A DNA stretch of 64,000 bases from Brachionus koreanus (Eukaryota; Rotifera; Eurotatoria; Ploima; Brachionidae). Both the position numbers and the translations under genes were made by a program. The notes beneath the pieces were generated by a model. It made no database searches, had not been told where the DNA came from, and saw nothing but the letters and a program-made list of their open reading frames with translations. This document shows positions 14,601-24,600 of this stretch, one piece after another. Location: contig PJRA01000401.1 in assembly GCA_016987375.1 (NCBI GenBank), positions 1,038,308 through 1,102,307 of the forward strand. Direction: 5' to 3'. Positions within the stretch are counted from its first letter, which is position 1; each line of letters starts with the position of its first letter.

Positions 14601-17600
14601 TTCTAAAAAATTTTGATTAAAATTTTTCAAAATTTAGTACTGTTTTTTTGACTTACAAAAACTCTTTTGATTTAAAATGATTTAATTTCATAAGGTTAAT
14701 TTAAATTATAATACTCGTAAGACAAAATTTTTAGAATAAATTGAAATTAAGATCTTATAATTTTTTCTACTAGATTCTTATCAATAATGAAAAAAATTAT
14801 CAGCAATTCAAGCATAATTTTAAGCTTGAATTGCTGATAATTTTGATCGTTAACTTCAATATGCCGTTGTTCTAAAGAACATTTTTTCATTTCAATTTGT
14901 CCAAGAATTATTGCGACAAAACATGACAGCATTGTAACAATTTTTAAAATTATTTCTCAAATATTTGATATAAACTTTTTTACTACTAAACTAAAAATTA
15001 AAATTTTAATCACACAACAAAAAAATCCAATTTTTACTAAAAGAACTAAATCGGATATTTTTAAAAACTAAAAAAAAAACAAATGATCAAAATTTTTCTT
15101 AAAATCAATAACCTAATCTTAAAACTAGCTAATTCAAAACAGATTTGTTTAGTTAATAAAATAAAATTAATAATAAATAATCTTATTTAAAAATAATAAA
15201 GGATAACATAAATAAGATGAAAGAGGTGCAGAGGAAAGTGGCCGAGAGTCGACTTAAGCTGCTCTCGCAGCACTCCGAGGTGGTCAAGTGGTGCCAAAAA
15301 AAGCTCAAACGACACTCACTTAACCAAAGCTACAAAGGCAACGAGAACGAAAACGACGAGACCAGCTCGGCGTCGAATGCAGTGTCTTCGTCGGCCGAGT
15401 CAGCTCTCACTCCTGCACTAAGCAGCTCATCAATCAATCAAGAGGCCGATCAAATGGACGACTTGTCCTTTAATTTGAACAATCAAAGTCTAATCGAGTC
15501 TAAAATAATGAAACAATATCAATTTAACACTGAAAAGTCAGTTTTCTTTTATTTATTTTCGTATATTTAAAAAAAAAATTAACTAAATCAATGAGAAAAA
15601 AAAATTAGATTGAGTAAGAGAAAAATTATTTAAAAATTTAATTATGTTTTAAAATTAATAATCCATCGTTTAGAGTGAAATTATTTGATTTTAATGATTT
15701 TATTTGACTAGCCAAATCTGTGGTAAAGATGCATTAGAATGCTTGCGTTAGACTCTGTAGTGGTTGATTGAGAATGAGCCTTGGTAGTTGGTCTCTGATG
15801 CTTCTGTTTGAAAGCCTCGACGAACGCGTTCTTGCTTGGGTCAGTATTGGCCGGGTCAAAAAATGGTAGTGGTCGACGCGGCGGTACCGCTCCACCTTTC
15901 AGATCAAAACTGGGCACCAGATTGGCCTGTTGCTTTTCCTTGATTCTCTGGTTCATCATGATTAATTCAGACATTTTTTGGATCAATTCGGGCGAGAAAT
16001 ATTTCTCGAGACGAGCGCGAAACTCGTCGTCCAAAGGCTCTTCACTAAGCCTCAGTGGCCTGTAGTCCCTACGCTTCACCCCAATTGGACCCTCATCATC
16101 GAACAAGCTCTTCGGCTCAATTAGTCTGTAGCATTTTATCTCGCCGATAATCACCACCAGCCCCATCACCAAGATTATTCTTGACCATTTATCTATTAAA
16201 TTAAACACCATACTTTTCTCTTCTTAGGTGTGAATTATTCTAATATTAAACACAATGAGAAATTTTTTTTTAATATCTGAAAAAAAAATTATAAAACTAA
16301 TAAATCATATCCTCTTAGTTATTTTATTTAAGGCGTATTATCTTCTTAGGAAAAAAAATATTAAATAAAAGACTTAATTTAATTATTCATTTATATTTTG
16401 CCTAAAGTGAAAAATAGTTTCCAAAATATTTCACTTCTTTGTATCAAATGTCTTTTCTTAAACTTGATACTGACTTTCAATTCGAATGGATTCTGTTACT
16501 TATTGGTAAAATAAGACTTGTGAAATCTTGATAATCTAAACAGAAATATATTTTAATATTGACAACAACAACAAAAAAGAAATTAAAAAATTGTTTAATA
16601 ATTAGATGACGGAAGCAGATTTGGGCTGTGTTTGTTTTGGAAAATGACTGCTAATTACACTTACCAAAAGTCTTTGTTTAATGAAAGAAGAATTTGGCTT
16701 GGTTTAAGAAATAAGAACGCATCGTTTTAATTAAAATTCTACTTGATAATAATCACTGAATCGATGATTTATGAAATTTTATTTCTGATGAATATCTCAT
16801 TAATCGATCTAGCTTTTTTTTTGTTGAAAAATTAAAAAATTAATTGAAAATGCAAAATTAATATTTCCTATTTAATTAACTAAGCTTAAATTTTGTTCAT
16901 ATCCGATCCAAGTCTAATCTTTATTTTTTTCTAATAAATTTATAAAATAACTCCTACGTAATTTTTTTTTTTATTTTTTAAATTAAGATATTTGACTGAG
17001 AGAGAGAAAAAGCTGCGCCAGAGACGCAAACATGCCGAAGAACTTTTGGCATGGAAGAAAAAATTGGACGACGAAGAGCTCCGAGTCAGAGAAATTGAAA
17101 AACAAGGTAACTTTTTTTATACTCGAATTAAAAAAGCTTGGCGTCAAAAGTTAATTTTTTATTGAAACAGCTTTTTTTTATTTCAATTATTTGATTTGAG
17201 GTAAATTCAGCATTTTTAAAGGTATAAAAAAAAAATTTTAGGCTTTAAAAAGGATTAAAATTTCAAAAAATTTAGAAAAATATGATCGATTAAGATTGGC
17301 ACTAAGCTAAATTAGATAAACAATTAAAATATTTTTTTTTCAAATTGGTCTTAATTGATAATATTGAGATTTTTAATTGAGGTTAAAAGAATTCAAGGCG
17401 ATAATTTCGATATTTAAATCTTTAAATAGGCTGTTTTATTGATTTAATTTTTTCTTTAATTAAAAAAAAATTACTAAATGAGGTAATTGAAAATTGAATA
17501 TTTCTTATGAAAATAAATATTTTAGCAAAAAATATCCAGACTCTCGAACAAAATTTGGAAGATAAGTTTCGAGTAAACATTAATGTTCTAGTAAAAAAAG

Positions 17601-20600
17601 GTACCAAAACACACATGAGAAAATTTTCAACAATCGAAAATACCATTCGATTTTCTTTATTTTTCTTATTCATNNNNNNNNNNNNNNNNNNNNNNNNNNN
17701 NNNNNNNNNNNNNNNNNNNNNNNNNNNNNNNNNNNNNNNNNNNNNNNNNNNNNNNNNNNNNNNNNNNNNNNNNNNNNNNNNNNNNNNNNNNNNNNNNNNN
17801 NNNNNNNNNNNNNNNNNNNNNNNNNNNNNNNNNNNNNNNNNNNNNNNNNNNNNNNNNNNNNNNNNNNNNNNNNNNNNNNNNNNNNNNNNNNNNNNNNNNN
17901 NNNNNNNNNNNNNNNNNNNNNNNNNNNNNNNNNNNNNNNNNNNNNNNNNNNNNNNNNNNNNNNNNNNNNNNNNNNNNNNNNNNNNNNNNNNNNNNNNNNN
18001 NNNNNNNNNNNNNNNNNNNNNNNNNNNNNNNNNNNNNNNNNNNNNNNNNNNNNNNNNNNNNNNNNNNNNNNNNNNNNNNNNNNNNNNNNNNNNNNNNNNN
18101 NNNNNNNNNNNNNNNNNNNNNNNNNNNNNNNNNNNNNNNNNNNNNNNNNNNNNNNNNNNNNNNNNNNNNNNNNNNNNNNNNNNNNNNNNNNNNNNNNNNN
18201 NNNNNNNNNNNNNNNNNNNNNNNNNNNNNNNNNNNNNNNNNNNNNNNNNNNNNNNNNNNNNNNNNNNNNNNNNNNNNNNNNNNNNNNNNNNNNNNNNNNN
18301 NNNNNNNNNNNNNNNNNNNNNNNNNNNNNNNNNNNNNNNNNNNNNNNNNNNNNNNNNNNNNNNNNNNNNNNNNNNNNNNNNNNNNNNNNNNNNNNNNNNN
18401 NNNNNNNNNNNNNNNNNNNNNNNNNNNNNNNNNNNNNNNNNNNNNNNNNNNNNNNNNNNNNNNNNNNNNNNNNNNNNNNNNNNNNNNNNNNNNNNNNNNN
18501 NNNNNNNNNNNNNNNNNNNNNNNNNNNNNNNNNNAATTTAAAAAATCAATAAAAACATAAGATAAAATGCTATTTATTAAAAAAACATCAATATTTTTTT
18601 TTTTAATAATAACTCAGTTGTAAATATTTGACAGCTTAATTGAAGAAATTTTAATTGTTTTAAGAAAGAAAAAATTAAGGTGAATTATTTAGGAATTATT
18701 TCCTTAAAAATAAATTTCAACTAATGATTAATGATTGATCTAACAAATTATAAGTATTAATTAGGCTTTTTAAGGCTTCTCAATATAAAATAGTACTTTT
18801 TCTTTTAAGATATTCATTTAAATAATGAGAAAAAATCAAATAAGTTAAATTAATAGGCATCTCGTTAGACTCAGAACTTACATTTTGTCCAATGGTAGAT
18901 GAATCAAAAGAGCGTTGTAATTCAACACTTTATATTATAAAATAGCTCTAAAATATGAAAAAAAAATTGGTTATCTTTTCAAATCCTTGATAGGATCAAT
19001 CTTGGATTATTCTTTTCTTTGTTTAAATTTGTGATTAGAAGCTAACACTAAAAATTTACAAGTTTACAATTTACAAGAATTTAATACTTAGGTCTATTAT
19101 GAATACGGTAATCCTTATATCATAAATCATCAGGAGACCTTTAAATGTACAGTCTCAAATCAATTTTTTGAATTGAGTCCAAGATATGTCCGGTTAGGAT
19201 TGTTCCATAGGACTGTTATTCTGTTCCATTGGTCTTGATACTGATTGAAGAAATTAAAGAAGGTTTAGAATCAAATAGTGATTAAAAAAAATTAAACCTT
19301 TCATTTTACAAATCTTTTGGCAGCAAGACTTAAAGCTAAGACAAGTGTAACATTTTTTGTGACACATATGGCTGACAGTGTAAAATTAAAATTATTAGAA
19401 ATGAATAATAAATTTTTAATCACACTTTTGTTAAAAAGTGATAAGCTTAATTTGAGCCTAGATTAATATAATTGTCTATTGCCTATGATTATTTATTTTT
19501 ATCATGTCACTTTGATACAAAGCCAAAAATCTAGAAGAAAAAAAAAAATTTTTCTTAATCAAAAATTAAAATTTGACTCTTAAATTAAAGAATTGCAGTT
19601 TGAAATAAAAAAAAATTTTTTATAGCTAATCAAGTTTTGAAAAAAAAATCCTCAAAGCAATCATCTCCTAAAAGTGAAAAAAAAGTCCCAAGTGAACAAG
19701 TAGGAAACGAAGTAGATGAAAACATTACCACTGATATAGTTAAAACAGAATCAAAGCTTGGACCACAGTCGACCACGAAAACGATAGCAACTTCAATAAA
19801 CGAAAACTCATATGCTGAATCATTCGATTCATCAACCATTTCAACAGTTCAGGAAATCAAATCCAAAAATGTGACCAAAAAATCCAAAGATGACTCTCAG
19901 TCTAATTTGATTGCTACCTCATTGTTGAACAGTGTTCCCACTCAGTTGAACAACTCGGCGTCAAAAAGCGACACCAGAGATGACGACACAAACAAAGATT
20001 CTTCATCTAGCTCGTTTAGTGAACTGACTGGTACAACGCCTTCAGCGAGCACGTCCAGCAGTGTTCGTGAGCTTGAAAAAAAGGTAAAAGAGCTCAAAAA
20101 TGAATATTTAAAAAAGAAAAACGAGGCCGAAAAGCTCGGCAAAATGCTCAAAGAAGCCGAAAAGCTTAAAATAAAAGAAAAAGAGGAACAATTACGCAAA
20201 AAAATTGAATCATATGATAACAAATTGGAAAAAATAAAGAGTGCTTTGAATAAAAAAGAAAAAGAAAATGATAAAATAGTAAAACCAATTGAGGATGAAG
20301 AAATTGCGACTTCGTCGTCATCGTCGTCGTCCACCTCGGACGATGTAAAGTCGTCTTTGGAAAAAGCGACCAGCACTAGTCAAAAATACGAAGACGACTT
20401 TGAATCGGAAAAGCCAAATTCAAAGTCTAAAAAAATAGAAGATGATGACAAGAGTACAGTTAGTGAGATTAGCGAGGATTTGATGGGAAATACGGTCAGT
20501 CAAAGCAACATGAAATTGGAAGGCCTTGATGACCAGGACGAAAATTCAACAAGTCATAATTCGTCCACAGACACACAAATTTTAATACTTGGCAGTAGTC

Positions 20601-21604
20601 GTCAAGCCAAGGAAAAAGAACAGTCTGAGAGCGAAATAGAGAAATTTCGACAACAAGACATGGCCATACAGTCATTTTTGAAGTCCTATTTAGATCAGGT
20701 CATTGATCAAATGATCGAGCTAAAAAACTCGAAAAATAGTAAACTAATTGCTGAACAGTACAGAGAAGCTATGGAAGAATTGGATGAAGAGGGCTCAGTA
20801 GAAGAAATAGATGATAGCGAACAGCCTGATCTTAATGATGATCTAATGTCTACACAAAATATTAAGATACCAATTCCGCCCATAGATTTGGACGAAGATT
20901 TAGATGAGGATGGTAAGCCGAAAAAAATTAATGACTCTCAAAATGAAACCAAGCCAGTGGTTCTTAATGTTCCATATGAAAGAGAAAAAGTAACAATTTT
21001 AGTCGATCAGGCCATTCAAAATTATTACTGGAAACATTTGAACAATCTTAAATTTATATTGGAAACAAATAGTTCAAGTTCAAGTAGTTTATATGATGAG
21101 AAATCACTTGATGAATTTTTTAAAGCTGAAAGTGATGTCAAAGAGCCTGAAGTTGGCTTTAAAAAAATGATTTTGGACTTGACTGGAGAGTTGATGTACG
21201 ATCTGTATTTGGAAAGGTTTGAAAGGGCTGATGTTGTGTCCGAATTTTTGCCTGGACATTTGAGACCGTTGAAAAAAAAGCATTTCAAGTCCTATCTCAA
21301 AGGACCAAGTGATTTGGCCAGGGTTAAAGAGTTGGTTGGAAAAAAAGTGCTCGATTTGTTTAAACTTAGTGAGCAAAAGGAGAACAAAGAGAGAACTAGG
21401 TCCAAGTGGCGAATTCAAAAAAAGCTTGATTTGGTAGATGGTCTGCTGGATGTGGAAATGCGTGAACAAGAGCACGAGTGGTCAAATTATGAAGTAGAAG
21501 AGTACGAGGCCAAGCTTCTTATATCGAACAGTGTGTTCGATTTGATACTCAAGGACACAATTGATTGTGTTCAAACGGCAATAGTTAAAAAAAATTCTTT
21601 GTAA
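1940..21604 (+). CDS. CEP350: CEP350-like centrosomal protein, multi-exon gene
   Basis: The exons join in consistent phase: 1940-2021, 2101-2616, 6358-6438, 6489-8389, 11858-12710, 12771-13033, about 15202-15536, 16988-17106, 17526-17572, then at least one exon in the N gap, then 19626-21604 (stop TAA). About 2,057 residues are visible. The N-terminus has a D-E-S-W...L..K..M..LE.KL segment like the start of vertebrate CEP350. The clearest family signature is the exon at 12771-13033, followed by the L-T-E-R-E-K-K-L-R-Q-R-R coiled coil at 16988 and the conserved C-terminal block in the last exon. An IQ-like motif lies near residue 716. In vertebrates CEP350 anchors microtubules at the centrosome or basal body and recruits FOP and CEP19; that role is inherited from the family, not shown here. 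No CAP-Gly domain is visible. Introns range from 50 bp to 3.7 kb. Confidence 0.88.
3893..4393 (-). pseudogene. Antisense reading frame broken by TGA, unknown
   Basis: On the minus strand an ATG at 4393 opens a frame (M-S-S-S-K-K-M-T-P) that meets TGA at 4321-4319 after 24 codons and then stays open to 3893. The part just after the TGA looks protein-like: H-Y-G-Y-T-E-H-I-W-L-H, then a basic helical stretch rich in R, K, E and Q. The last third is low complexity and could be intronic. A Trp codon mutated to TGA, an assembly error or an intron would each explain the break. I do not recognise the family. It lies wholly inside CEP350 intron 2, so it is either a nested gene or a decayed retrocopy. 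Confidence 0.3.
4790..5100. mobile_element. Foldback MITE, 311 bp, hAT-like (family C)
   Basis: The two ends are inverted copies. The left starts GCCATTGTGAATTTTGGAGC and the right, reverse-complemented, starts GCCATTGAGAATTTTAGAGC. The similarity continues inward for well over 100 bp and includes a shared GGTTTGTATCACCC segment. Both sides are flanked by AAAATATG (4782-4789 and 5101-5108), an 8-bp target-site duplication as made by hAT-superfamily transposases. There is no coding capacity. A related left end lies at about 31644. Confidence 0.75.
5253..5489. mobile_element. Foldback MITE with TTAA ends, piggyBac-like (family B)
   Basis: The left end reads TTAACACTCAAAGGCCGGAG. The right end, reverse-complemented, reads TTATAACACTCAAAAGCGGG. 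The element is about 235 bp with an AT-rich non-coding interior, and closely resembles the better preserved copy at 52476-52706. TTAA at the termini suggests piggyBac-type mobilisation. Confidence 0.65.
6358..8389 (+). CDS. CEP350: CEP350-like exons 3-4 (Ser-rich, IQ-like motif)
   Basis: Exon 3 (6358-6438) and exon 4 (6489-8389) are separated by a 50-bp intron, and both joins are phase 1. Exon 4 encodes about 633 residues that are Ser/Lys-rich and largely disordered. Near residue 716 of the whole protein there is an IQ-like helix with I-Q-H-A-Y-R-L-Y-R-A-R-R, a possible calmodulin-type light-chain site. A charged helical stretch (K-E-K-Q-K-I-Q-D-E-E-R-K-K-K) lies earlier. The exon ends at CAG before GTAAAAC in phase 0. 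The first 500 bp are far richer in G+C and CpG than any neighbouring DNA. Exon 4 is long and uninterrupted, so the frame is secure. Confidence 0.8.
8390..11857. other. CEP350 intron 4 (3.5 kb)
   Basis: This intron is AT-rich. It contains the minus-strand non-LTR retrotransposon relic at 9255-10200. A short GC-richer segment (8950-9055) with an AG before it does not continue the CEP350 frame, which would stop within eight codons. The remaining DNA shows nothing I can name. Confidence 0.65.
9255..10200 (-). mobile_element. Decayed non-LTR retrotransposon, RT C-terminal part
   Basis: Reading the minus strand from 10200 downward gives V-T-N-T-E-R-D-L-G-I-Y, then S-D-L-K, then L-Y-V-T-F-V-K-P-H-L and D-K-A-L-E-K-V. 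These are the order and wording of the thumb/connector region of CR1/Jockey-type reverse transcriptases, broken by stops and frameshifts. The 3' part (about 9255-9420) resembles 53680-53830, which sits next to another minus-strand RT relic, so the two share a 3' region. It is inactive. Confidence 0.7.
11858..12710 (+). CDS. CEP350: CEP350-like exon 5
   Basis: Opens after CTCCAAAG in phase 0 (Q-V-Q-D-E-S-Y-D-S-V-S-G) and ends at 12710 before GTAAGA in phase 1. After a Ser/Thr/Gln-rich stretch comes a helical segment at about residues 935-980 containing L-L-H-A-G-I-N-Y-L-D-T-L and I-G-F-A-Q-Q-D-T-V-A-L-A-Q, which resembles a conserved CEP350 helix. A second Ser-rich linker and an acidic/basic region follow. 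It lies 60 bp from exon 6. Confidence 0.8.
12771..13033 (+). CDS. CEP350: CEP350-like exon 6 (signature block)
   Basis: Opens after a TTTTTTTTAAG acceptor in phase 1 and ends before GTAATT in phase 0, giving 88 residues. It contains F-K-K-F-T-G-E-I-V-K-K-Y-M, then L-R-E-K-A-L-V-E-K-T-K-S-E-L-A-W-L-E-Q, then D-K-G-E-D-E-K-M-P, then K-G-I-I-Q-K-L-K-Q-E. This succession is the most distinctive conserved part of the CEP350 family and is the main reason for the gene call. Confidence 0.88.
13823..14056. mobile_element. Foldback MITE, family A, fullest copy
   Basis: Left end CTAGATTAGTATCGGGTACT and right end, reverse-complemented, CTAGATTAGTGCTGAGTATC. The inverted similarity extends about 70 bp inward through CAGCCACT and the ACCACCAAAA / ATGGCC blocks. 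Length is about 234 bp with an AT-rich centre. Related copies or single ends lie at 32861-33072, 35472-35688, 39734-39775 and 44744-44806. The shared end is roughly TTAGTGTTGGGTACCGTCAG. No target-site duplication could be read with confidence. Confidence 0.7.
14795..14842. repeat. 19-bp perfect hairpin
   Basis: AATTATCAGCAATTCAAGC is followed after 10 bases by its exact reverse complement. It lies in CEP350 intron 6. Perfect arms of mixed composition are unlikely by chance in DNA this AT-rich, but nothing indicates a function. Confidence 0.7.
15202..15536 (+). CDS. CEP350: CEP350-like exon 7
   Basis: The frame M-K-E-V-Q-R-K-V-A-E-S-R-L-K-L-L-S opens a coiled-coil segment, followed by a Ser-rich stretch. 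The end is at 15536 before GTCAGT in phase 2, and joining to exon 8 gives T-E-K-Y-L-T-E-R-E. The acceptor is uncertain: AAAG at 15201 adds D-N-I-N-K and keeps phase 0, and AAG at 15216 also keeps phase 0. Neither has a strong pyrimidine tract. The first 200 bp are GC-richer than the surroundings. Confidence 0.72.
15537..16987. other. CEP350 intron 7 with nested antisense gene
   Basis: Runs from the GTCAGT donor to a T-rich acceptor ending AAATTAAG. It carries a complete single-exon reading frame on the opposite strand (15708-16211). The rest (16212-16987) is AT-rich without recognisable features; part of it must hold the promoter of the nested gene. Confidence 0.7.
15708..16211 (-). CDS. Secreted protein, possible RFamide-type precursor
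   Basis: Intronless frame of 167 residues nested antisense in CEP350 intron 7. Residues about 10-26 form a hydrophobic segment (I-I-L-V-M-G-L-V-V-I-I-G) followed by K-C, consistent with a signal peptide. The chain has a K-R-R site near residue 48, an amphipathic acidic/basic helix (D-D-E-F-R-A-R-L-E-K-Y-F), a P-P-R-R-P-L-P-F-F-D-P segment, and ends H-L-Y-H-R-F-G directly before TAG. A terminal R-F-G is what amidating enzymes convert to RF-amide. No dibasic site stands just before that peptide, so release of a short peptide is not obvious. AATAAA follows the stop within 10 bases. G+C is well above the intron around it, supporting real coding. A short type II membrane protein is the alternative. 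I recognise no family. Confidence 0.6.
   Translation of the reverse strand: MVFNLIDKWSRIILVMGLVVIIGEIKCYRLIEPKSLFDDEGPIGVKRRDYRPLRLSEEPLDDEFRARLEKYFSPELIQKMSELIMMNQRIKEKQQANLVPSFDLKGGAVPPRRPLPFFDPANTDPSKNAFVEAFKQKHQRPTTKAHSQSTTTESNASILMHLYHRFG
16988..17572 (+). CDS. CEP350: CEP350-like exons 8-9 (coiled coil)
   Basis: Exon 8 (16988-17106) continues phase 2 and encodes the charged coiled coil Y-L-T-E-R-E-K-K-L-R-Q-R-R, then A-E-E-L-L-A-W-K-K-K-L-D-D-E-E, a highly conserved CEP350 segment. It ends before GTAACT in phase 1. Exon 9 (17526-17572) is a 47-bp exon (A-K-N-I-Q-T-L-E-Q-N-L-E) after TATTTTAG, ending before GTAAAC in phase 0. The next visible exon needs phase 1, so at least one exon is missing in the N gap. 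Confidence 0.8.
17674..18534. other. Assembly gap (861 N)
   Basis: Run of N within the CEP350-like gene. The exon before it ends in phase 0 and the exon after it begins in phase 1, so coding sequence must be hidden here or in unrecognised DNA close by. Any frame drawn across these Ns is meaningless. Confidence 1.
18535..19625. other. CEP350 intron before the last exon
   Basis: AT-rich DNA between the N gap and the last exon. A GC-moderate patch at about 19080-19270 with many stops could be an old transposable element, but I cannot name it. It ends with TTTTTTATAG, the acceptor of the last exon. Confidence 0.55.
19626..21604 (+). CDS. CEP350: CEP350-like last exon (conserved C-terminus)
   Basis: Single 658-codon exon ending in TAA. 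In order it has a Ser/Lys linker; a coiled coil at about 150-210 of the exon (E-L-E-K-K-V-K-E-L-K); an acidic Ser-rich stretch with Y-E-D-D-F-E-S-E; a helix with Q-D-M-A-I-Q-S-F-L-K-S-Y-L; and from about 450 the conserved CEP350 C-terminal domain. That domain includes K-M-I-L-D-L-T-G-E-L-M-Y-D-L-Y, V-K-E-L-V-G-K-K-V-L-D-L-F, V-D-G-L-L-D-V-E-M-R-E-Q-E-H-E-W-S-N-Y, and F-D-L-I-L-K-D-T-I-D. In vertebrates a CAP-Gly domain lies between the D-D-F-E region and this domain. Here that interval is fully sequenced and contains no CAP-Gly motif. Confidence 0.88.
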
Positions 21605-24600
21605 AAATCAATTATTTCTGCCTTTAAAAATAATTTGAACAAAAAAAAATTCTTTTTATTCCAATTTATTTATTTATACAATTGATTGATTTTTGATTGT
21701 TTTATTCTTATTTTTTTTTACTTTTTCAATTTCTAATTTTTTTCTAAATGCTTTAAGAATGTTTAATGTTGACATTTTTCGACTTGGCACTCAACTACTA
21801 CTTATACTTAGTATGTTTTCTTACACTTTATTATTTTTTTTTCTAATTAATTTTTTTTAAAGTATAGATATTTGACTATGTTATTTGTTTAGACATTTCA
21901 TCTACATCATTACATCATTTTTTATCTGATTATTAAAAGTTTTTATATTTTTCTATAAATTTAAAAACATATTAATAAAATATTTAAAAATTAATTTTAA
22001 TTTATTAAAAATGAGAAAAAAAACAGAGAATATGAAAATTATTTCAAAAATTATGAAACTTAAAAATTCTTTGTTTTAGTTATACGTTATCTTTAGGCTT
22101 TTTCTAATATATACCTTTAAATAAACAATTTGATTTTTATTTTTATAACTTGTTCAATTAAAATAGTGATGCAGTGACATTTAATGATAATAAACAATAA
22201 CTTCATATGCTTTATAACATTAGAGTCAAAGTGGTAAATCAGATCTTAAAACAATTAGCCATAACATTTGAAAAAATAAATATTCTATACGATAGCATGA
22301 GTCGTAAGAATTATCAGTTTGCTAGTCACATGAAAATATTTTAAAATAATTTTTTTTGTTTAAAAAGACTTTGAATGAGCAGAGATTTTTGACAAAGAAG
22401 AAATATTAGTAGCTATTGTTCTTTAAAAGAAGTATTGTTAATTTTTTTTGGATTATTTGGAAAATCTTTTTGAAAATCTAGAGGAAGGTTTGATGGGAAA
22501 AATTTCTGATGTGGAAAAGAAAAATGAAGACCAAAAATTTCGATTTTAAAGGAAATTTGAATTGAAAACATTTTTATAAAATAGCAAATCAAGTATTGTC
22601 TTGATATGTTCATTATTTTTAAAAAAGCTTATTTAGAATCTTAAATAACTCACATGGAAATTGCTAACCAAAGATTAATTAAAAGAGAATTAATATTTTT
22701 AATGTTTTTTTTTATAATTATTTAGTATTTTTAAATTGATATCAAATTTATTAAAATAAAAATTCAACAAAAAAAAAATGTTGTCAATTTTTTTTTACAC
22801 AAATTAATTAACTAAAAGCCTTTAAAAAAAATTCATTCTTAAGCGAACACATAAACTAGTGCATTAAATAAATAAATGTCTAAATAAATTTTAATTTTTT
22901 TTACTAAAATCATTGTTTTCTACTCCAAAAAGTACTTTTCCTAAGATTTTGAAGCTAAAGATGCTTTCCCTTTCCCATTTTAATAGGATTTTATAACTGA
23001 TACACCACGTGGGTCAAGTTCACTTTTTTCAACATTTCTAAAAATTATATCTTCAAAAGGGATCAAGAAAACTCGTGCTTCTCCCATTTATATGTCGATG
23101 ATTTCGTGACATTTTTTATCTTCTAAATAATTGTTCAATAAAAAAGGTCAAATTAACAAAAATCCCAGAAAGCTGGACTCATGGCTTCACAAATAAAAAA
23201 TGAAATCTTGTTTAAAAGTCATCTAATACAATATTTACTAAAGCCAAAATCTAAAATAACTTTTTTTCTGCCTATCACATTTGATGAAAGATCGGTATTT
23301 TCTAAAAAAAAAATTGAGAAAATTTTAGAAATACAAATGTTGAATGTTACAGCAATTATTTAAAAATCTTTAGCGTACTAATATAAAGCTTGACTAATCT
23401 TTCTCTTATATAAACCAACTCAAATTTAATAATAAAATACATAATGCAGCAGTTTCATTCTTTAATTTCGATTACTACAAAAGTAAACATGGTTAGTCTA
23501 AAGTTATTTTTCTAATTAACATGTTTATATTTGTTTAATACAAATAAAAAGTTTTTAATTTAAATTCCAAATTGACTAAAATAGATATTTCCAAAATAAA
23601 TTTCTTAATTTAAACAATTATTTACTATTTAAAATCAATCACTAAATTTTCATCACAAATAAATAATTATCATTAAATTGATTTTTTTGTAAAATGAAAT
23701 TTTTTGGAAAAATTTTTGTCTTGTTTGAAGAAAAAATTACAAAGAATTCATTTAACACGCAACAAACTAAAAAAAAATTGTAGATAAAAGATTTTTTTTT
23801 CTTTAAATATTAAAATATTCATTACTCTAAAAATAGATTTTCTAACATCACTAATCTTACTAAGAATCAGTCACCAACTTAAAAACGCATTCAAAATTCG
23901 AATATTATTTTTACTTAAAGCTAAAAATTTACTTCTTTAAATGAAAGTCTATTTATGTCTTGAAGTATTGTCATAAGTGTATTTGAGGAAAATTGTTTGA
24001 CATACTATTTAAAAAAAAATCAATATTTTAAAATTTATAGTTATCTTTAAACATTTGACCTAAAATAAAAAAAAAATTGCTCTAAAATTTTTCTCAAACA
24101 ACAATTTTATAAAATTATATTTAAAAGCAGTAATTATTTAATTGAAATTGAATAAAGAAAACATTCAATTTGATTCATAAAAAAGAGCTATGTCTTTGTA
24201 AGAATGTATTAGATGAAAAATAATTAAGTCCTTCCTAGTATTGATTGAGATGTTTTTAGTTTAAATAGAAAATTGAAGCTGACGGATCTCTATTTGACTA
24301 TGTCAAAAAATTCTACGAAAAAAAAAATCAACAAAATTTTATAAATGATTGATTTCTTTGTTTATTCGATGACAAAAAGACAACGTAGAAAAGTAAAAAA
24401 ATAAAAAAAATTTAAATACCAATTTCTCAAAAATATCTAATTAAATGATGTTAGATATTTTAATTCAAGATGAAAACTAAACCAAATAGTTGTGAATGAT
24501 ATTGTCAAATTCAACTAGAAACAAAACAAAAATCTTCCTAAATTGAAAAATTAAAATTTAATAAAATAAATTATTTTTAATAAAACTACTAATTTTTACT

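Larger units (their letters stand above)
13034..15201. other. CEP350 intron 6 (2.2 kb)
   Basis: AT-rich intron containing a family A foldback element (13823-14056), a pair of direct repeats centred on the palindrome ACACCCGGGTGT or its variant (14165-14210 and 14320-14365), and a 19-bp perfect hairpin (14795-14842). No coding exon is seen. Confidence 0.65.

Noticed and set aside
17507..18541. Long frame across the first N run
   Set aside because: Made of undetermined bases; only the short exon 17526-17572 within its start is supported.
19942..20376. Antisense Ser/Phe-rich frame over the last CEP350 exon (also 21025-21475)
   Set aside because: Shadow of the Lys/Glu/Ser-rich sense strand; no independent signal.
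22413..22613. 66-codon minus-strand frame
   Set aside because: Phe/Ile/Lys/Asn low complexity as expected by chance in such AT-rich sequence.
23181..23363. 60-codon frame beginning M-A-S-Q-I-K
   Set aside because: Composition like random AT-rich DNA, no splice sites or conserved motif.
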